Origin: CAZAQV01 sp964487255
Lineage (GTDB): Bacteria; Myxococcota_A; Polyangia; Polyangiales; CAZAQV01
Length of the DNA: 64,000 bases
Direction of reading: 5' to 3'
Assembly: GCA_964487255.1 (NCBI GenBank)
Contig: CAZAQV010000017.1
Coordinates: 1 to 64,000, forward strand
Positions within the stretch are counted from its first letter, which is position 1, and each line of letters begins with the position of its first letter. A program made the position numbers and the translations under genes. This document shows, piece after piece, positions 43,580-52,564 of this stretch. The notes under the pieces are model-generated. The model had not been told where the DNA came from, made no database searches, and saw only the letters and a list, made by a program, of their open reading frames with translations.

Positions 43580-45190
43580 ATGCGGCTTTGCCTAGCGACT
43601 TTGCTGTCGATGCTCGTACCTGCTGTTGCGAGTGCCCAAGCTGTCGATGGCGACGCGGGCGTGTTGGTTGAACCGGACGCTGACGTGGTGACGGATGCGG
43701 AGTCGGTGCCGCTAGGTGAAGATGTCCATGTCGCAGACGAGTCAGTCGACGAGCCGCGGGAAGCAACGGACGCGCCGATCGCACCGATGCCGACCGTGGC
43801 CGCAACGTTGCGCTATTCGCTTGAGCGAGTACGTATCGAAGGAAACACCGGCACCGCGGACCACGTTGTCCGGCGCTTTGTCCCACTCGAACCCGGTGAT
43901 GTGCTCGACGTGGAAGACCCGGCCCTCGAGGAAGTTCGCTGGCGTTTGTTGGGGACAGGGTGGTTTGCGAAGGTGCGTTTGCGTCTTGAGAAGGGCTCGC
44001 AGCCGGGTTGGGTTGTGCTTGTGGTGCAAGTCGAAGAGCGCAATACCATCTTGATTCAGCAACTCGCATTCGGGTTGTCCCAAGCGGTCGACAGAACATC
44101 CGATTCATCCGCCGAGGTGCAGCCCTACTTGGGGCTTTCAGTCGCCGAGACGAACTTTTTGGGGCTCGGCAAGCTCCTTTCCGTTAGTGCGTTGGCGTCG
44201 GAAAGGCAACAAGGAGTTCTTCTTCAGTATGCGGATCCCGTTTTTCTCGGCAGCAAGTTCTCTTTGCGGGCGGACCTGAGCTACCGCAACGGACTTGAGT
44301 TCTTCGGCAATGATCCTCTTGTGTCGATAACCTGCCCGCCGCTTGAGGACCCCGAAGACGAATGTCCACCTGAAGTCGCAGCACGGGACGCGGTTGTGTT
44401 GTACGAGCGCTTTGGCGCAGGGATCGGCATCGGCCATGACCTTACTTCTTTTACGCAGTACTATCTCGACTGGCACATCGACGTGATCGAACCCAGCGTC
44501 GTACCCAATACCATTAGCGAGTCTTTGGGAACCGGCGTCGACCCCGTCGAGGTCTACGTTCAACGCGGAACCAGTTTTCACTCGGCACTGCGAATTGGTC
44601 TTGATTGGGACAAACGCAATGATCCGGCGCTGACTTCTGAAGGCGTGCTGATTCGTTTCGAGGGAAGCCTTGGCACTTCGTTCTTAGGCGGCGACTACGA
44701 TTACCTGAAGGCTCAGGCACTGGCACGCTACTGGTTGCCGCTGGGCGGTCAGCAGTACCTCCGCTTTGGTGTTTTCGGTGGCTTCATTTCCGGCGATGCG
44801 CCCTTCTTTCAACGCTTCTTTCTCTCGGATCTGAGCGACCTGATTCCTAGCCGCTTGCTGGAAATGAATATCGACCGGCGTCGCGCGCCCAACCTCTTAG
44901 GCAATGCAATCTCGGAGTTTCGAAGTGGCGATATCGCCGGACGCGTCGATCTTGAGTATGGCGTACCCGTCCTTCGTACCGATGGCTTCTTGCGATCGCT
45001 CCATGGGTATGTGGGTGCCGGTCTATATTGGATTTCCAGCAAAGAGCACCTACGCATCTCGACGCCCGGGTATGAGGGGGCCGCAGCCATTCCGGCAGAC
45101 TTAACTTTTGACTTGGGGCTCCGTGCCGACACGTCAGTTGGCGTGTTCCAGTTAGGCCTCTCGACGCTACTTGGGTTTTTTGTGCTGTGA
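43580..45190 (+). CDS. Omp85/BamA-like outer-membrane protein with one POTRA
   Basis: 536 residues from the ATG at 43580. A signal peptide ends at VASAQA. After an acidic linker comes one POTRA-like domain (about 90-165: LERVRIEGNTGTADHVVRRFVPLEPGDVLD, WFAKVRLRLEKG), then a 16-strand-type beta barrel (SVAETNFLGLGKLLSVSALA, LRIGLDWDKRNDPALTSEGVLIRFEGSLG, the last resembling the VRGF-type barrel segment). It lacks the five POTRAs of BamA, so it is more like TamA or TpsB relatives, and may insert or export outer-membrane proteins. First gene of a four-gene operon linked by GTGA overlaps. Confidence 0.82.
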   Translation: MRLCLATLLSMLVPAVASAQAVDGDAGVLVEPDADVVTDAESVPLGEDVHVADESVDEPREATDAPIAPMPTVAATLRYSLERVRIEGNTGTADHVVRRFVPLEPGDVLDVEDPALEEVRWRLLGTGWFAKVRLRLEKGSQPGWVVLVVQVEERNTILIQQLAFGLSQAVDRTSDSSAEVQPYLGLSVAETNFLGLGKLLSVSALASERQQGVLLQYADPVFLGSKFSLRADLSYRNGLEFFGNDPLVSITCPPLEDPEDECPPEVAARDAVVLYERFGAGIGIGHDLTSFTQYYLDWHIDVIEPSVVPNTISESLGTGVDPVEVYVQRGTSFHSALRIGLDWDKRNDPALTSEGVLIRFEGSLGTSFLGGDYDYLKAQALARYWLPLGGQQYLRFGVFGGFISGDAPFFQRFFLSDLSDLIPSRLLEMNIDRRRAPNLLGNAISEFRSGDIAGRVDLEYGVPVLRTDGFLRSLHGYVGAGLYWISSKEHLRISTPGYEGAAAIPADLTFDLGLRADTSVGVFQLGLSTLLGFFVL

Positions 45191-45867
45191 TCAAGGTCTT
45201 GCCTGAACTCGAGCGACGGTCGTGTGCGAGGACTGCCTTGACTGTCATCCTTGCGGTCCTCGCTGTAGTTGTTTGCACGCCTACCGGATCGGCGCAGTCT
45301 GTGTCCAACCGAACCCTGGGAATTCGATGGCGAAGCCAGGTCCCACACCTCTATTTCTCCGCGCGAGACGTCGCCACGCGCTCCGTCAAAGAGAAGCTTC
45401 AAAGCGGGTTGCCGCAGACGATTAGCACCCAGATTTACGCATTTGAGGCCGGAAAGAAGAAACCCGTCGCTGCGTACGCGCGCACCTGCCGCATCGTGTT
45501 CGACCTGTGGGAAGAGGCCTATCGCATCCACCTCGAAGAGTCGGGTAAGCCGCGAAGCATCGCGGTGCGCTCGCTTGCGCAGGCGCTTTCACGATGCGTC
45601 GTCGTGCGCGGCATACCAGTGGGTAGGGTGCGTGATTACGTTCGTACCAAGGGGCGCGATGTCTACTTCGCTGTCCTGGTCGAGTTCAACCCGGTATCCG
45701 ATGCGACCGTCAAGCGCATCCGTCGCTGGCTGTCGCGTCCGGCCGGTACATCGGCGGGCAATGATGCGTTCTTCGGTTCGTTCGTCAGCTTGTTTGTCAA
45801 CAACCGCATTGGGACTGCTGAACACGTTTTGCGATTTCGTTCGCAGCGTATGACGGTGCCACCGTGA
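45187..45867 (+). CDS. DUF4390-like exported protein
   Basis: 226 residues from a GTG overlapping the previous stop (GTGA). One N-terminal hydrophobic segment (about 16-36) acts as signal or anchor. The body (PHLYFSARDVATRSVKEKLQSGLPQTISTQIYAF, CRIVFDLWEEAYRIHLE) resembles DUF4390, a family that in other proteobacteria also precedes an NtrY-like kinase. Function unknown; possibly an envelope sensor partner of the downstream kinase. Confidence 0.65.
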   Translation: MIKVLPELERRSCARTALTVILAVLAVVVCTPTGSAQSVSNRTLGIRWRSQVPHLYFSARDVATRSVKEKLQSGLPQTISTQIYAFEAGKKKPVAAYARTCRIVFDLWEEAYRIHLEESGKPRSIAVRSLAQALSRCVVVRGIPVGRVRDYVRTKGRDVYFAVLVEFNPVSDATVKRIRRWLSRPAGTSAGNDAFFGSFVSLFVNNRIGTAEHVLRFRSQRMTVPP

Positions 45868-47429
45868 ACGTTTCGCCTCAGTCGGGCCGTCGTCGGGTCG
45901 TACGTCTGACCCGCTTCGAGAAGAAGATATTGGCTGCGCTCTTGGCTGTCGGTTTCCTGCCGCTTGTCGCTGCACTCTTACTCGGCCTTGGTGCGCTCCG
46001 AGAGGCCTATTCTGTCGGTGTCAATAAGCGCGTGACCGATCAGCTTCGCTACGGATTAGACGTTCAGAAGAAGTACATCGCCAGCTTGCGGGAAATGGCC
46101 AAGTTGCGCGTGGAGAACTTGGCTTTTGACCCGAAACTTCAAAGGTTGATCGATAGCGCGGACTCTCAACACATTCGCTCCTACCTGGACCAGGCGGTTG
46201 CGGAGCAACCCGACCTCGTCAGTGCCGTCATCTGCGGGGAAGGGAGCTGCAACCGTCCACGAGCAAGTGAGCACGACCCAGAGTTTCGTTATCTCGAGCT
46301 CGAGCGCTCCGTGGGCGACACGCACACGCTACACGCCATCGTGCGCGCTCCGTGGCGACCCTTTCGAGAGCATCAAGCTTCGGCCCAGACCGTCAAGACC
46401 TTCGAGACCCTTTACGAGGGGCAGTCGAGTGTCACGATGACGTACCTCGGTGTGTATATGGCCCTCCTACTCAGCGTCATTTGCGTTGTTGTTGCGGTGG
46501 GCATTATTCTTTCGCGTCGCGTCACACGTCGCGTTGCACTCTTGGCAGAGGCGACCGAGCAGGTCGGTTCGGGCTCACTCGATGTGTCGCTGCCCGTCGA
46601 AGCGAGTGACGAGATCGCTGAGCTAACCCGGGCTTTCAACAAGATGGTTGAGGACCTACGAAACTCTCGATCCCGCATCGAGGACCTTCAGCGCATCGGT
46701 GCATGGCAGCAGTTTGCGCGACGCCTGGCGCATGAGATCAAGAACCCACTCACGCCGATTCAACTCGCCATCCAAGAGGTCGAAAAGGGTTATCGTGGCG
46801 AGAATGCCGTCTACCGTCGACAGCTCGAACAGTCGCGTGAGATTATCGTCGAAGAAGTCAACACGTTGCGCCGGTTGGTGTCCGAGTTTAGCAACTTTGC
46901 GCGGCTTCCGACGGCGACGCTTGAGCAGGAAAACTTGTCGTCGATCTTCGAGGACTTGCGACGCAACACCGATGCGCTGATTCAGGATGACGAAGCGGCG
47001 ACGGATGAGCCCGCGCGGGTTCATTTCGAGTGGGATGTAGCTGTATCTCTACCCGCCCGGGTTGATGCGATGATGTTTCGTCGCTGCGTTGACAACCTGG
47101 TGCGAAACGCCGTTCAAGCGCTACGAGGGCGCGAGGGCACGATTGTCGTGTCCGCATATATTGTCGATGATGTTGTCCGCATCGATGTTTCAGATGACGG
47201 ACCAGGTGTTCGCCCCGAGGACCGGCCTCAACTCTTTACACCGTACTTCACACGCAAGAGTGACGGTACGGGGTTGGGACTCGCGATCGTAAAAAAGATT
47301 GTGCTCGAGCACGAAGGCTCGATCTCCTACGTGGCAGGTGAACGTGGTGGCGCGACTTTCCGCATTGAGCTCCCCCTTCATGGACCTTCGGCACGGGCTG
47401 GTGGTAAGAAAGGAGGGCTAACTTCGTGA
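45864..47429 (+). CDS. NtrY-like membrane sensor histidine kinase
   Basis: 521 residues from a GTG (GTGA overlap). Two membrane helices (about 25-47 and 193-215) enclose a periplasmic sensor region with a CGEGSC pair. A HAMP domain follows (216-268), then HisKA with the phosphorylated His in ARRLAHEIKNPLTPIQLA, and the HATPase N, G1 and G2 boxes (NLVRNAVQAL, DDGPGV, GTGLGLAIVKK). No response regulator is in the operon; the partner is unknown. Co-transcribed with a barrel protein and thioredoxin, hinting at an envelope-stress role. Confidence 0.92.
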   Translation: MNVSPQSGRRRVVRLTRFEKKILAALLAVGFLPLVAALLLGLGALREAYSVGVNKRVTDQLRYGLDVQKKYIASLREMAKLRVENLAFDPKLQRLIDSADSQHIRSYLDQAVAEQPDLVSAVICGEGSCNRPRASEHDPEFRYLELERSVGDTHTLHAIVRAPWRPFREHQASAQTVKTFETLYEGQSSVTMTYLGVYMALLLSVICVVVAVGIILSRRVTRRVALLAEATEQVGSGSLDVSLPVEASDEIAELTRAFNKMVEDLRNSRSRIEDLQRIGAWQQFARRLAHEIKNPLTPIQLAIQEVEKGYRGENAVYRRQLEQSREIIVEEVNTLRRLVSEFSNFARLPTATLEQENLSSIFEDLRRNTDALIQDDEAATDEPARVHFEWDVAVSLPARVDAMMFRRCVDNLVRNAVQALRGREGTIVVSAYIVDDVVRIDVSDDGPGVRPEDRPQLFTPYFTRKSDGTGLGLAIVKKIVLEHEGSISYVAGERGGATFRIELPLHGPSARAGGKKGGLTS

Positions 47430-48004
47430 ACGACACACCACGCCCCAGTCTCTCCTGGATACGCCGCAGTGTTTCCTGGATACGCCGCAGTCTTTTATGG
47501 ACGCGTCGCAATGGCCTCGTTCTCCTGTTTCCAGCGCTGGTTTTGGGCGCTCTTTTTCTCCCCTCCGAGCCAACGGGAATGCAAGTCGGGGACAGTGTTC
47601 CAGACGGCGCCGAAATCGACGTTCTAGGAGCTGACGTTCAGAGCCTGCTCGGAACCGACCAACCCGTTGTGATGGAGTTCTGGGCATCTTGGTGCGCGCC
47701 CTGCAAAAAGTCCGTTCCGGCCCTCAATGCCGGTGCTGACGAGTTCTCGGATGACGTCGATTGGGTGGCCATTAATGTTGAGGGGCACCTGTCCGCCGAC
47801 GAGGTACGGGAGCGGGCAAGCGATTTTGGGTATCGTTTCGCGGTGGGAAAAGCCGCCTCATCGATTCAGAGTGAGTTTTCGATCGAGCATCTACCCACCT
47901 TGTTGGTCGTCTATCGAGGACGGGTCACCTACCGACACGCTGGCGTAGTCGACGGCAACGCCCTGGCCCAGCACCTACGTTCACTGCTCGATACGCCGCT
48001 CTAG
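47426..48004 (+). CDS. Membrane-anchored thioredoxin (TlpA-like)
   Basis: 192 residues from a GTG (GTGA overlap). The N-terminus encodes WIRRS-WIRRS-WTRRN from three tandem 21-bp repeats, followed by one membrane helix (about 30-47). The thioredoxin fold carries WCAPCK (about 91-96) and the cis-Pro in HLPTLLV. The domain would face the periplasm and reduce or isomerise disulfides. It ends at a TAG inside an inverted-repeat element. Confidence 0.88.
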   Translation: MNDTPRPSLSWIRRSVSWIRRSLLWTRRNGLVLLFPALVLGALFLPSEPTGMQVGDSVPDGAEIDVLGADVQSLLGTDQPVVMEFWASWCAPCKKSVPALNAGADEFSDDVDWVAINVEGHLSADEVRERASDFGYRFAVGKAASSIQSEFSIEHLPTLLVVYRGRVTYRHAGVVDGNALAQHLRSLLDTPL

Positions 48005-48111
48005 ACCGAGGTCAGCTAAAACTGACCGAGCCTGACCGCCCAGCGAGCCGGATCCGTTCGTCGCTCAAGCTCGAATGTGCGTTCGACCATTCTTAGCTGA
48101 CCTCGGTCTAG
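48001..48111. repeat. Inverted-repeat element 2 (MITE-like or 3'UTR structure)
   Basis: CTAGACCGAGGTCAGCTAA at 48001-48019 and its exact reverse complement at 48093-48111, 73 bp between. The TAG stop of the thioredoxin gene (48002-48004) lies in the first CTAG. 48064-48081 matches the core of element 1 at 16 of 18 bases, and in both elements the core has the same orientation relative to the gene upstream. The arm can also pair locally with CTGACC at 48022-48027. The remaining 48112-48284 has no gene. Confidence 0.75.
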
Positions 48112-48284
48112 CGCGCTGAAACTTGGCCGCGACGGGCGCTTTGGGGGGAGGCATCGATTTTTATTGTGATCACAATGTGTTAGGAGCGAAAAACTTGATC
48201 TCGTAGGTGCCGACTGGTAGCGTCCAGCCCTTGCTTTTCACGACGGGTGAACCCACAAGGGGGCCGCGTGCGATTGGACTGACA

Positions 48285-49043
48285 ATGGTTAAAGGACTGA
48301 AAGGCGGAAGTCTCGAAGAGCGTGTGGCGCGCCTTCAAGAACTTCTGAGTACCGCTCGAGAAGACACACTCGACATCTATCGCCAGCAGCAGCTCATCGC
48401 GTGGATCTACCATCACAGCGTGCTCGAGGGTGAGGTCTACAGCGAGCACGAGCTGCGGGGTGCGCTCGCGGGCGAGGAGCCGGAAGACGCTTTTCGTAGT
48501 GATTACGATGACATAAGAAATCACAAGGCTGCGATAGATTTGATCTACGAGCTGGCGGAACGGAAGCGGCTGACGATCAACCTCGACATGATCAAAAAGA
48601 TCTACGGCGTGCTCGACCCAGAGTCTGCGGAAGGCAAGGGCGGTCCCAACTATCGCAAGGAGATCCCCCTGCACCGCCTGTATTTCCATGACATTGCTCC
48701 GCCAGAGAAAATTTCCTACCGGCTACGGACAACCGTGCAGTGGATGAACTCCGCCGATACCAAGCGCTCGATGCATACGGTTCGCCTCGCGGCGCGTGCG
48801 CACTTCGAGCTGCTTCAAGTTTACCCGTTCCCTCGGCACAGCGGAAAGGTGGCGAGGCTGGTCATGAACCTTATCTTGCTGCACAACGGTTATCCGCCAG
48901 CAATTATCCACGCGACTGAACGGCAACGGTACTACGAAGTCCTGAAGACTTCGGCAGACGCGACCTCGCAGATGGTGACCGAGGCGCTCGGTGCTGCCGT
49001 CGAGAGTTCGATTCAGTTCCTCGACTCGCAACGACGAGGTTAA
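48285..49043 (+). CDS. Fic-domain protein with degenerate active site
   Basis: 252 residues from the ATG at 48285. The layout matches Fic proteins: an N-terminal helix with an inhibition-like motif (HHSVLEGEVYSE), the KxxYRKE-type flap, and the core FELLQVYPFPRHSGKVARLVMNLILLHNGYPP. In active Fic proteins this core reads HxFxxGNGR; here the catalytic His is Tyr and GNGR is SGKV, so AMP transfer is doubtful. It may be a binding or regulatory pseudo-enzyme, or use another chemistry. Upstream lies element 2, downstream repeat C2. Confidence 0.8.
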   Translation: MVKGLKGGSLEERVARLQELLSTAREDTLDIYRQQQLIAWIYHHSVLEGEVYSEHELRGALAGEEPEDAFRSDYDDIRNHKAAIDLIYELAERKRLTINLDMIKKIYGVLDPESAEGKGGPNYRKEIPLHRLYFHDIAPPEKISYRLRTTVQWMNSADTKRSMHTVRLAARAHFELLQVYPFPRHSGKVARLVMNLILLHNGYPPAIIHATERQRYYEVLKTSADATSQMVTEALGAAVESSIQFLDSQRRG

Positions 49044-49069
49044 GGGAAAGCAGTATGGGGTGTGAGGCA

Positions 49070-49160
49070 TACGCGAGACAAGGCGGAGCCGAGGAGCCCG
49101 CGTAAGCCTATGTTGAATAGGTGCGCAGGCACCACAGGTGACAACGCAGTATCGTGTTTT
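49070..49160 (+). repeat. Second hairpin repeat family, copy C2
   Basis: About 80% identical to C1 in opposite orientation. Hairpin GCCCGCG/CGCAGGC with internal loop TAAG/CA... and inner stem CCTAT/ATAGG around GTTGA. It overlaps the annotated start of the DUF2079 gene. Confidence 0.7.
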
Positions 49161-50996
49161 GGATCGCAAGCCAGACGTTGCTCGCTTTGGGTTGTCGTGG
49201 TCGGGGCGGCGCTCGTAGCGACCGCGCTCTACGAATTGGCGTGGCTGCGTTTTGCAACGTTTCACAACGAGACCTTCGACCTCGCGCTGTATGGCCGGAT
49301 GGCTTGGGGAATGGTGCGCGGACAGTTTTGGGACCCCGTAACCAACGCAAACACGTTTGGGGTGCATGTCATGCCGATCCTCATCCCAGTTGGCCTGCTC
49401 GCTGAGCTGCTAGGCAGTGTTCGCACCATGTTGGGTCTGCAAGCGTTGGCGTTGGCTGGCACAGCGGTTCCTCTTTTCGTGCTTGCGCGTCGACGCCTCG
49501 GTTCGGCTCTTGCGCTGACGGTTGCACTTCTTTGGTGGGTCTATCCACACATCTTTCATGTTGCGACTTTTGAGTTTCACCCTGGAAACCTGGGAGTGTT
49601 GTTTTTGGCTTGGGCGTGTGCAGTGGATGGCGAACCGTCAGCGAGGAAACCGAGTCTCGCTTGGTGGACTCTGCTTTTGTTGGCGATCTTTTGCCGCGAA
49701 GACATTGCGCTGGCAGTCGCGGTCATGGTGCTGCTCCGATCACGCGCACGTACGCACCTGATCGTAGCTTCTTCATGTGTTGTCTACTTCGCGCTTTTTT
49801 CGCTCGTGGCCGTACCGCTGCTCGGACCAGCGAAAAACTCGGTTGTGCTTCACTTCGGGCGCTGGGGGCAGACTGTGCCAGAGGTTGCCGGTTATCTGCT
49901 CGGACACCCTGGTGAACTCCTCGCCTACCTTTTCTCCGAGCAGCGTCTGCGCTACGTGCTGCAATTACTAGGCTGCCTGGCGTTCGTACCATTGTTCGGA
50001 CCCCGGTGGCTCCTCCCGGCGCTCCCTTTTTTGGGGATGAACCTCATCTCGGCCTGGCCGAGCGCGACGCAGCTCGACTCTCACTATCAAACGCTGATTC
50101 TGCCGTTCTTGTTTCTTGCGTTGATCGACGGGATAGCGTGGCTCCGTGAACGAGCAACATGGTTGGCGCATGCAGCAGCGCTTCTGGTGCTTGCTTCGGC
50201 AGTGTCGTCTCATGTGTTTTGGGGTGGAAGCCCTATTTCCAGCGACTTTGAATCTTCGGCCTTTGTGATGGACGATCGAAGCCAAAGTGCGCGCAAGATC
50301 GCGCAGAGCATCCCGGCAGAGGCTTCTGTGCAAGCTCCTTACGCGCTCATGCCGCACCTCCTGCGTCGAGAGTGGATCGCGGCCGCGCCACCCCCCGACC
50401 GCGACTTCGATTTCGTTGTGCTCAACCTGTCCGCCCGTAATGCCTATCAAGGCAATGACACCGTCCTGCGAACCGATGAGGAACCAACCTTGCGCGCGTG
50501 GCTCGGCCGCGACGATTACGGCATCGTTGCGTACGAGGCGCCGTATGCATTGGTGCAACGTGGAGTCTCGGCCAGAGATTGGGCTCGAGCGCACGGCTAC
50601 GTCCTCGTATCGCATGCAGAGCGCCCAGGATCCGGTGATCGGAAGCTTGAGGGACAACGGCTTACCGCATGTATTCGTTTGCTTGATGCTGAGCTTGAGG
50701 GAGGTAGCATAAGCCTTCGCTTGCGAGCTGACGGTCCCTGCGACAAGGATCTGGCAATTCGGCTCGGTGATACGTATCGACCCGAGCGTGTCGACTTGCT
50801 TTTCGACGGCCTCCTCAATCCGGCTCAACTCCGCGCAGGCGATATTCTGCGTAGCGCTCACTCACTTTCGGACGATGAGCGAGCTGGAATCGCTGACACG
50901 GGTGTGTGCATCGGTGCCGTTCGTCAAAGCGGTGTTCGCCCCGAGAAGATCGATCCCGTCTCCGTCTGCGTTCCCGTCGCGACAGATTATGAGTAG
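49110..50996 (+). CDS. DUF2079 polytopic membrane protein
   Basis: About 628 residues; the start is uncertain (ATG at 49110 lies inside repeat C2; a GTG at 49197 directly before the first membrane helix is possible). Around ten hydrophobic segments occupy the first 420 residues, with FHNETFDLALYGRMAWG near the N-terminus and TFEFHPGNLGVLFLAWA, both typical of DUF2079. This family resembles GT-C glycosyltransferases with a periplasmic acidic loop. The C-terminal 220 residues are soluble and periplasmic. Activity unproven. Confidence 0.82.
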   Translation: MLNRCAGTTGDNAVSCFGSQARRCSLWVVVVGAALVATALYELAWLRFATFHNETFDLALYGRMAWGMVRGQFWDPVTNANTFGVHVMPILIPVGLLAELLGSVRTMLGLQALALAGTAVPLFVLARRRLGSALALTVALLWWVYPHIFHVATFEFHPGNLGVLFLAWACAVDGEPSARKPSLAWWTLLLLAIFCREDIALAVAVMVLLRSRARTHLIVASSCVVYFALFSLVAVPLLGPAKNSVVLHFGRWGQTVPEVAGYLLGHPGELLAYLFSEQRLRYVLQLLGCLAFVPLFGPRWLLPALPFLGMNLISAWPSATQLDSHYQTLILPFLFLALIDGIAWLRERATWLAHAAALLVLASAVSSHVFWGGSPISSDFESSAFVMDDRSQSARKIAQSIPAEASVQAPYALMPHLLRREWIAAAPPPDRDFDFVVLNLSARNAYQGNDTVLRTDEEPTLRAWLGRDDYGIVAYEAPYALVQRGVSARDWARAHGYVLVSHAERPGSGDRKLEGQRLTACIRLLDAELEGGSISLRLRADGPCDKDLAIRLGDTYRPERVDLLFDGLLNPAQLRAGDILRSAHSLSDDERAGIADTGVCIGAVRQSGVRPEKIDPVSVCVPVATDYE

Positions 50997-51685
50997 CCCC
51001 ATGGATAGAGAAAACTCCGGAAGCGGTCTTCGGCTGTGTTTCCAGGGGCCCAGTCGCTATGGTGCGCTGCTCGTTCAGACAATGTCTCTGAAGCGCGTGA
51101 CATTGCGATAAATACGCCGGGATAGAAACCGTCGCTCCTTCTATCGAACGGATGTTGTGTTTGAGCCTGGCGGGCCACCATACTCGGGTTCTCGGCTAGG
51201 GAGGTCCACCCGCCATAAAATCCGCCGACTTGCCGCTCAAGGTTTGTCGGAGTTCTCTTTCCATCGCACTGCTCGCAGCAGTATTCGGCGTCTTCTACAC
51301 ACTTCAAGCCGCTATCGATGACATAGATAGTTCCCACCGTGATGGACTCCTCTCCGCCAAGAGGCCTGAGGGAATGAGAGCCGCTCTGTAGGTGGATTCT
51401 GTAGTCAACAATCTCGCAGTCGGACTCTCTGATGACACTCAATACTGACCAAACCTCTTCGGCAGGGCGTAAGTCGGATTCCAGTTTACGGTTTTTCTTT
51501 GCGTGCCCTGCACTTGCTAAGATTCTCTTCTGAAGTATCGAGAAGCATCGAAGTTGCTCACGCTCCTCAACTGTTAGAGTGGACCATTCGAGCTCGAGAA
51601 AAGCGGCGACGTCTTTCAGTACAGTTTCGTCAATGTACTGGTCCGCCGCGAACATGATAGCTTTTATCTCGTCCGAACCCACCAT
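50987..51685 (-). CDS. Hypothetical protein
   Basis: 232 residues from the ATG at 51685. The N-terminal part is helical and acidic (ADQYIDETVLKDVAAFLELEWSTLTVEEREQL). A short CCEQC motif near residue 140 could bind a metal, but no family is recognised. The C-terminal 70 residues may be less certain. It overlaps the convergent membrane-protein gene by 10 bp. Confidence 0.5.
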   Translation of the reverse strand: MVGSDEIKAIMFAADQYIDETVLKDVAAFLELEWSTLTVEEREQLRCFSILQKRILASAGHAKKNRKLESDLRPAEEVWSVLSVIRESDCEIVDYRIHLQSGSHSLRPLGGEESITVGTIYVIDSGLKCVEDAEYCCEQCDGKRTPTNLERQVGGFYGGWTSLAENPSMVARQAQTQHPFDRRSDGFYPGVFIAMSRASETLSERAAHHSDWAPGNTAEDRFRSFLYPWGYS

Positions 51686-51717
51686 TGTGACAAACCTATC
51701 ACAGCGCCGAGACCCTG

Positions 51718-52551
51718 CTACTCGGTGAGTGAGCGGTAGTGTTCGGGGCGACGGTCTCGGAAGAAGCCCCAGGCGTCGCGATATTTTCGCACGCCAGCGA
51801 AGTCGAGGTCAGCGACTACGAAACCTTCCTCTTCGCGGTCGAGTTCACACAAAACCTCGCCTCGGTGATCGCAGATGAACGACGTGCCGTAGAAGGTTTG
51901 ATCGACTTCGGTGCCGATGCGATTGGCGGCTGCAACGGGGATGGCATTACACACCGCGTGACCCACCATCGCGCGACGCCAGGGCGCCGCTGTGTCGTTC
52001 TCGGGCTCTGCGGGTTCACTGCCGATCGCGGTCGGGTAGAGCAATACTTCCGCCCCGGCGAGCGTCATGGCGCGAGCGCATTCTGGAAACCATTGGTCCC
52101 AACAGATGCCGACGCCGATGGACCCATATTGGGTCTGCCAAACGCGAAACCCGGTGTCACCCGGCCGAAAGTAGTATTTTTCTTCGTAACCCGGCCCGTC
52201 CGGAATGTGAGACTTTCGGTAGTTGCCGAGCACTTTTCCATCGGCGTCAACCACGGCTACAGAGTTAAAGTACGCTTGTCCGGCGCGCTCAAAGTAGGAC
52301 ACCGGGAGCACGATTTGCAGGTCACGTGCGAGCGCGGCGAAGCGCTCGACGGTGGGGTGCCCAGCGAGTGGCCTCGCAAGACCGAATGCATCTTCATCTT
52401 CCACTTGTGGAAAGTAGGGTGATTCGAAAAGCTCGGGCGGAAGCACGATCTGTGCGCCTGCTTCCGCTGCCTTCCTACAAAGGGCTTCAACCTTGTTGAC
52501 GTTCTGGTCGCGGCTTCCCGCGAGTGTGCATTGAATGATGCCTATTTTCAT
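51718..52551 (-). CDS. aguB: N-carbamoylputrescine amidase
   Basis: 277 residues from the ATG at 52551. A nitrilase-superfamily enzyme with the Glu-Lys-Cys triad: Glu in LPPELFES, Lys in YRKSHIPDGPGY, Cys in GICWDQWFPE. It hydrolyses N-carbamoylputrescine to putrescine, CO2 and ammonia, the last step of the arginine/agmatine route. It starts 13 bp after the aguA stop, forming an operon with it. Confidence 0.95.
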   Translation of the reverse strand: MKIGIIQCTLAGSRDQNVNKVEALCRKAAEAGAQIVLPPELFESPYFPQVEDEDAFGLARPLAGHPTVERFAALARDLQIVLPVSYFERAGQAYFNSVAVVDADGKVLGNYRKSHIPDGPGYEEKYYFRPGDTGFRVWQTQYGSIGVGICWDQWFPECARAMTLAGAEVLLYPTAIGSEPAEPENDTAAPWRRAMVGHAVCNAIPVAAANRIGTEVDQTFYGTSFICDHRGEVLCELDREEEGFVVADLDFAGVRKYRDAWGFFRDRRPEHYRSLTE

Positions 52552-52564
52552 GAACACGCAACCT

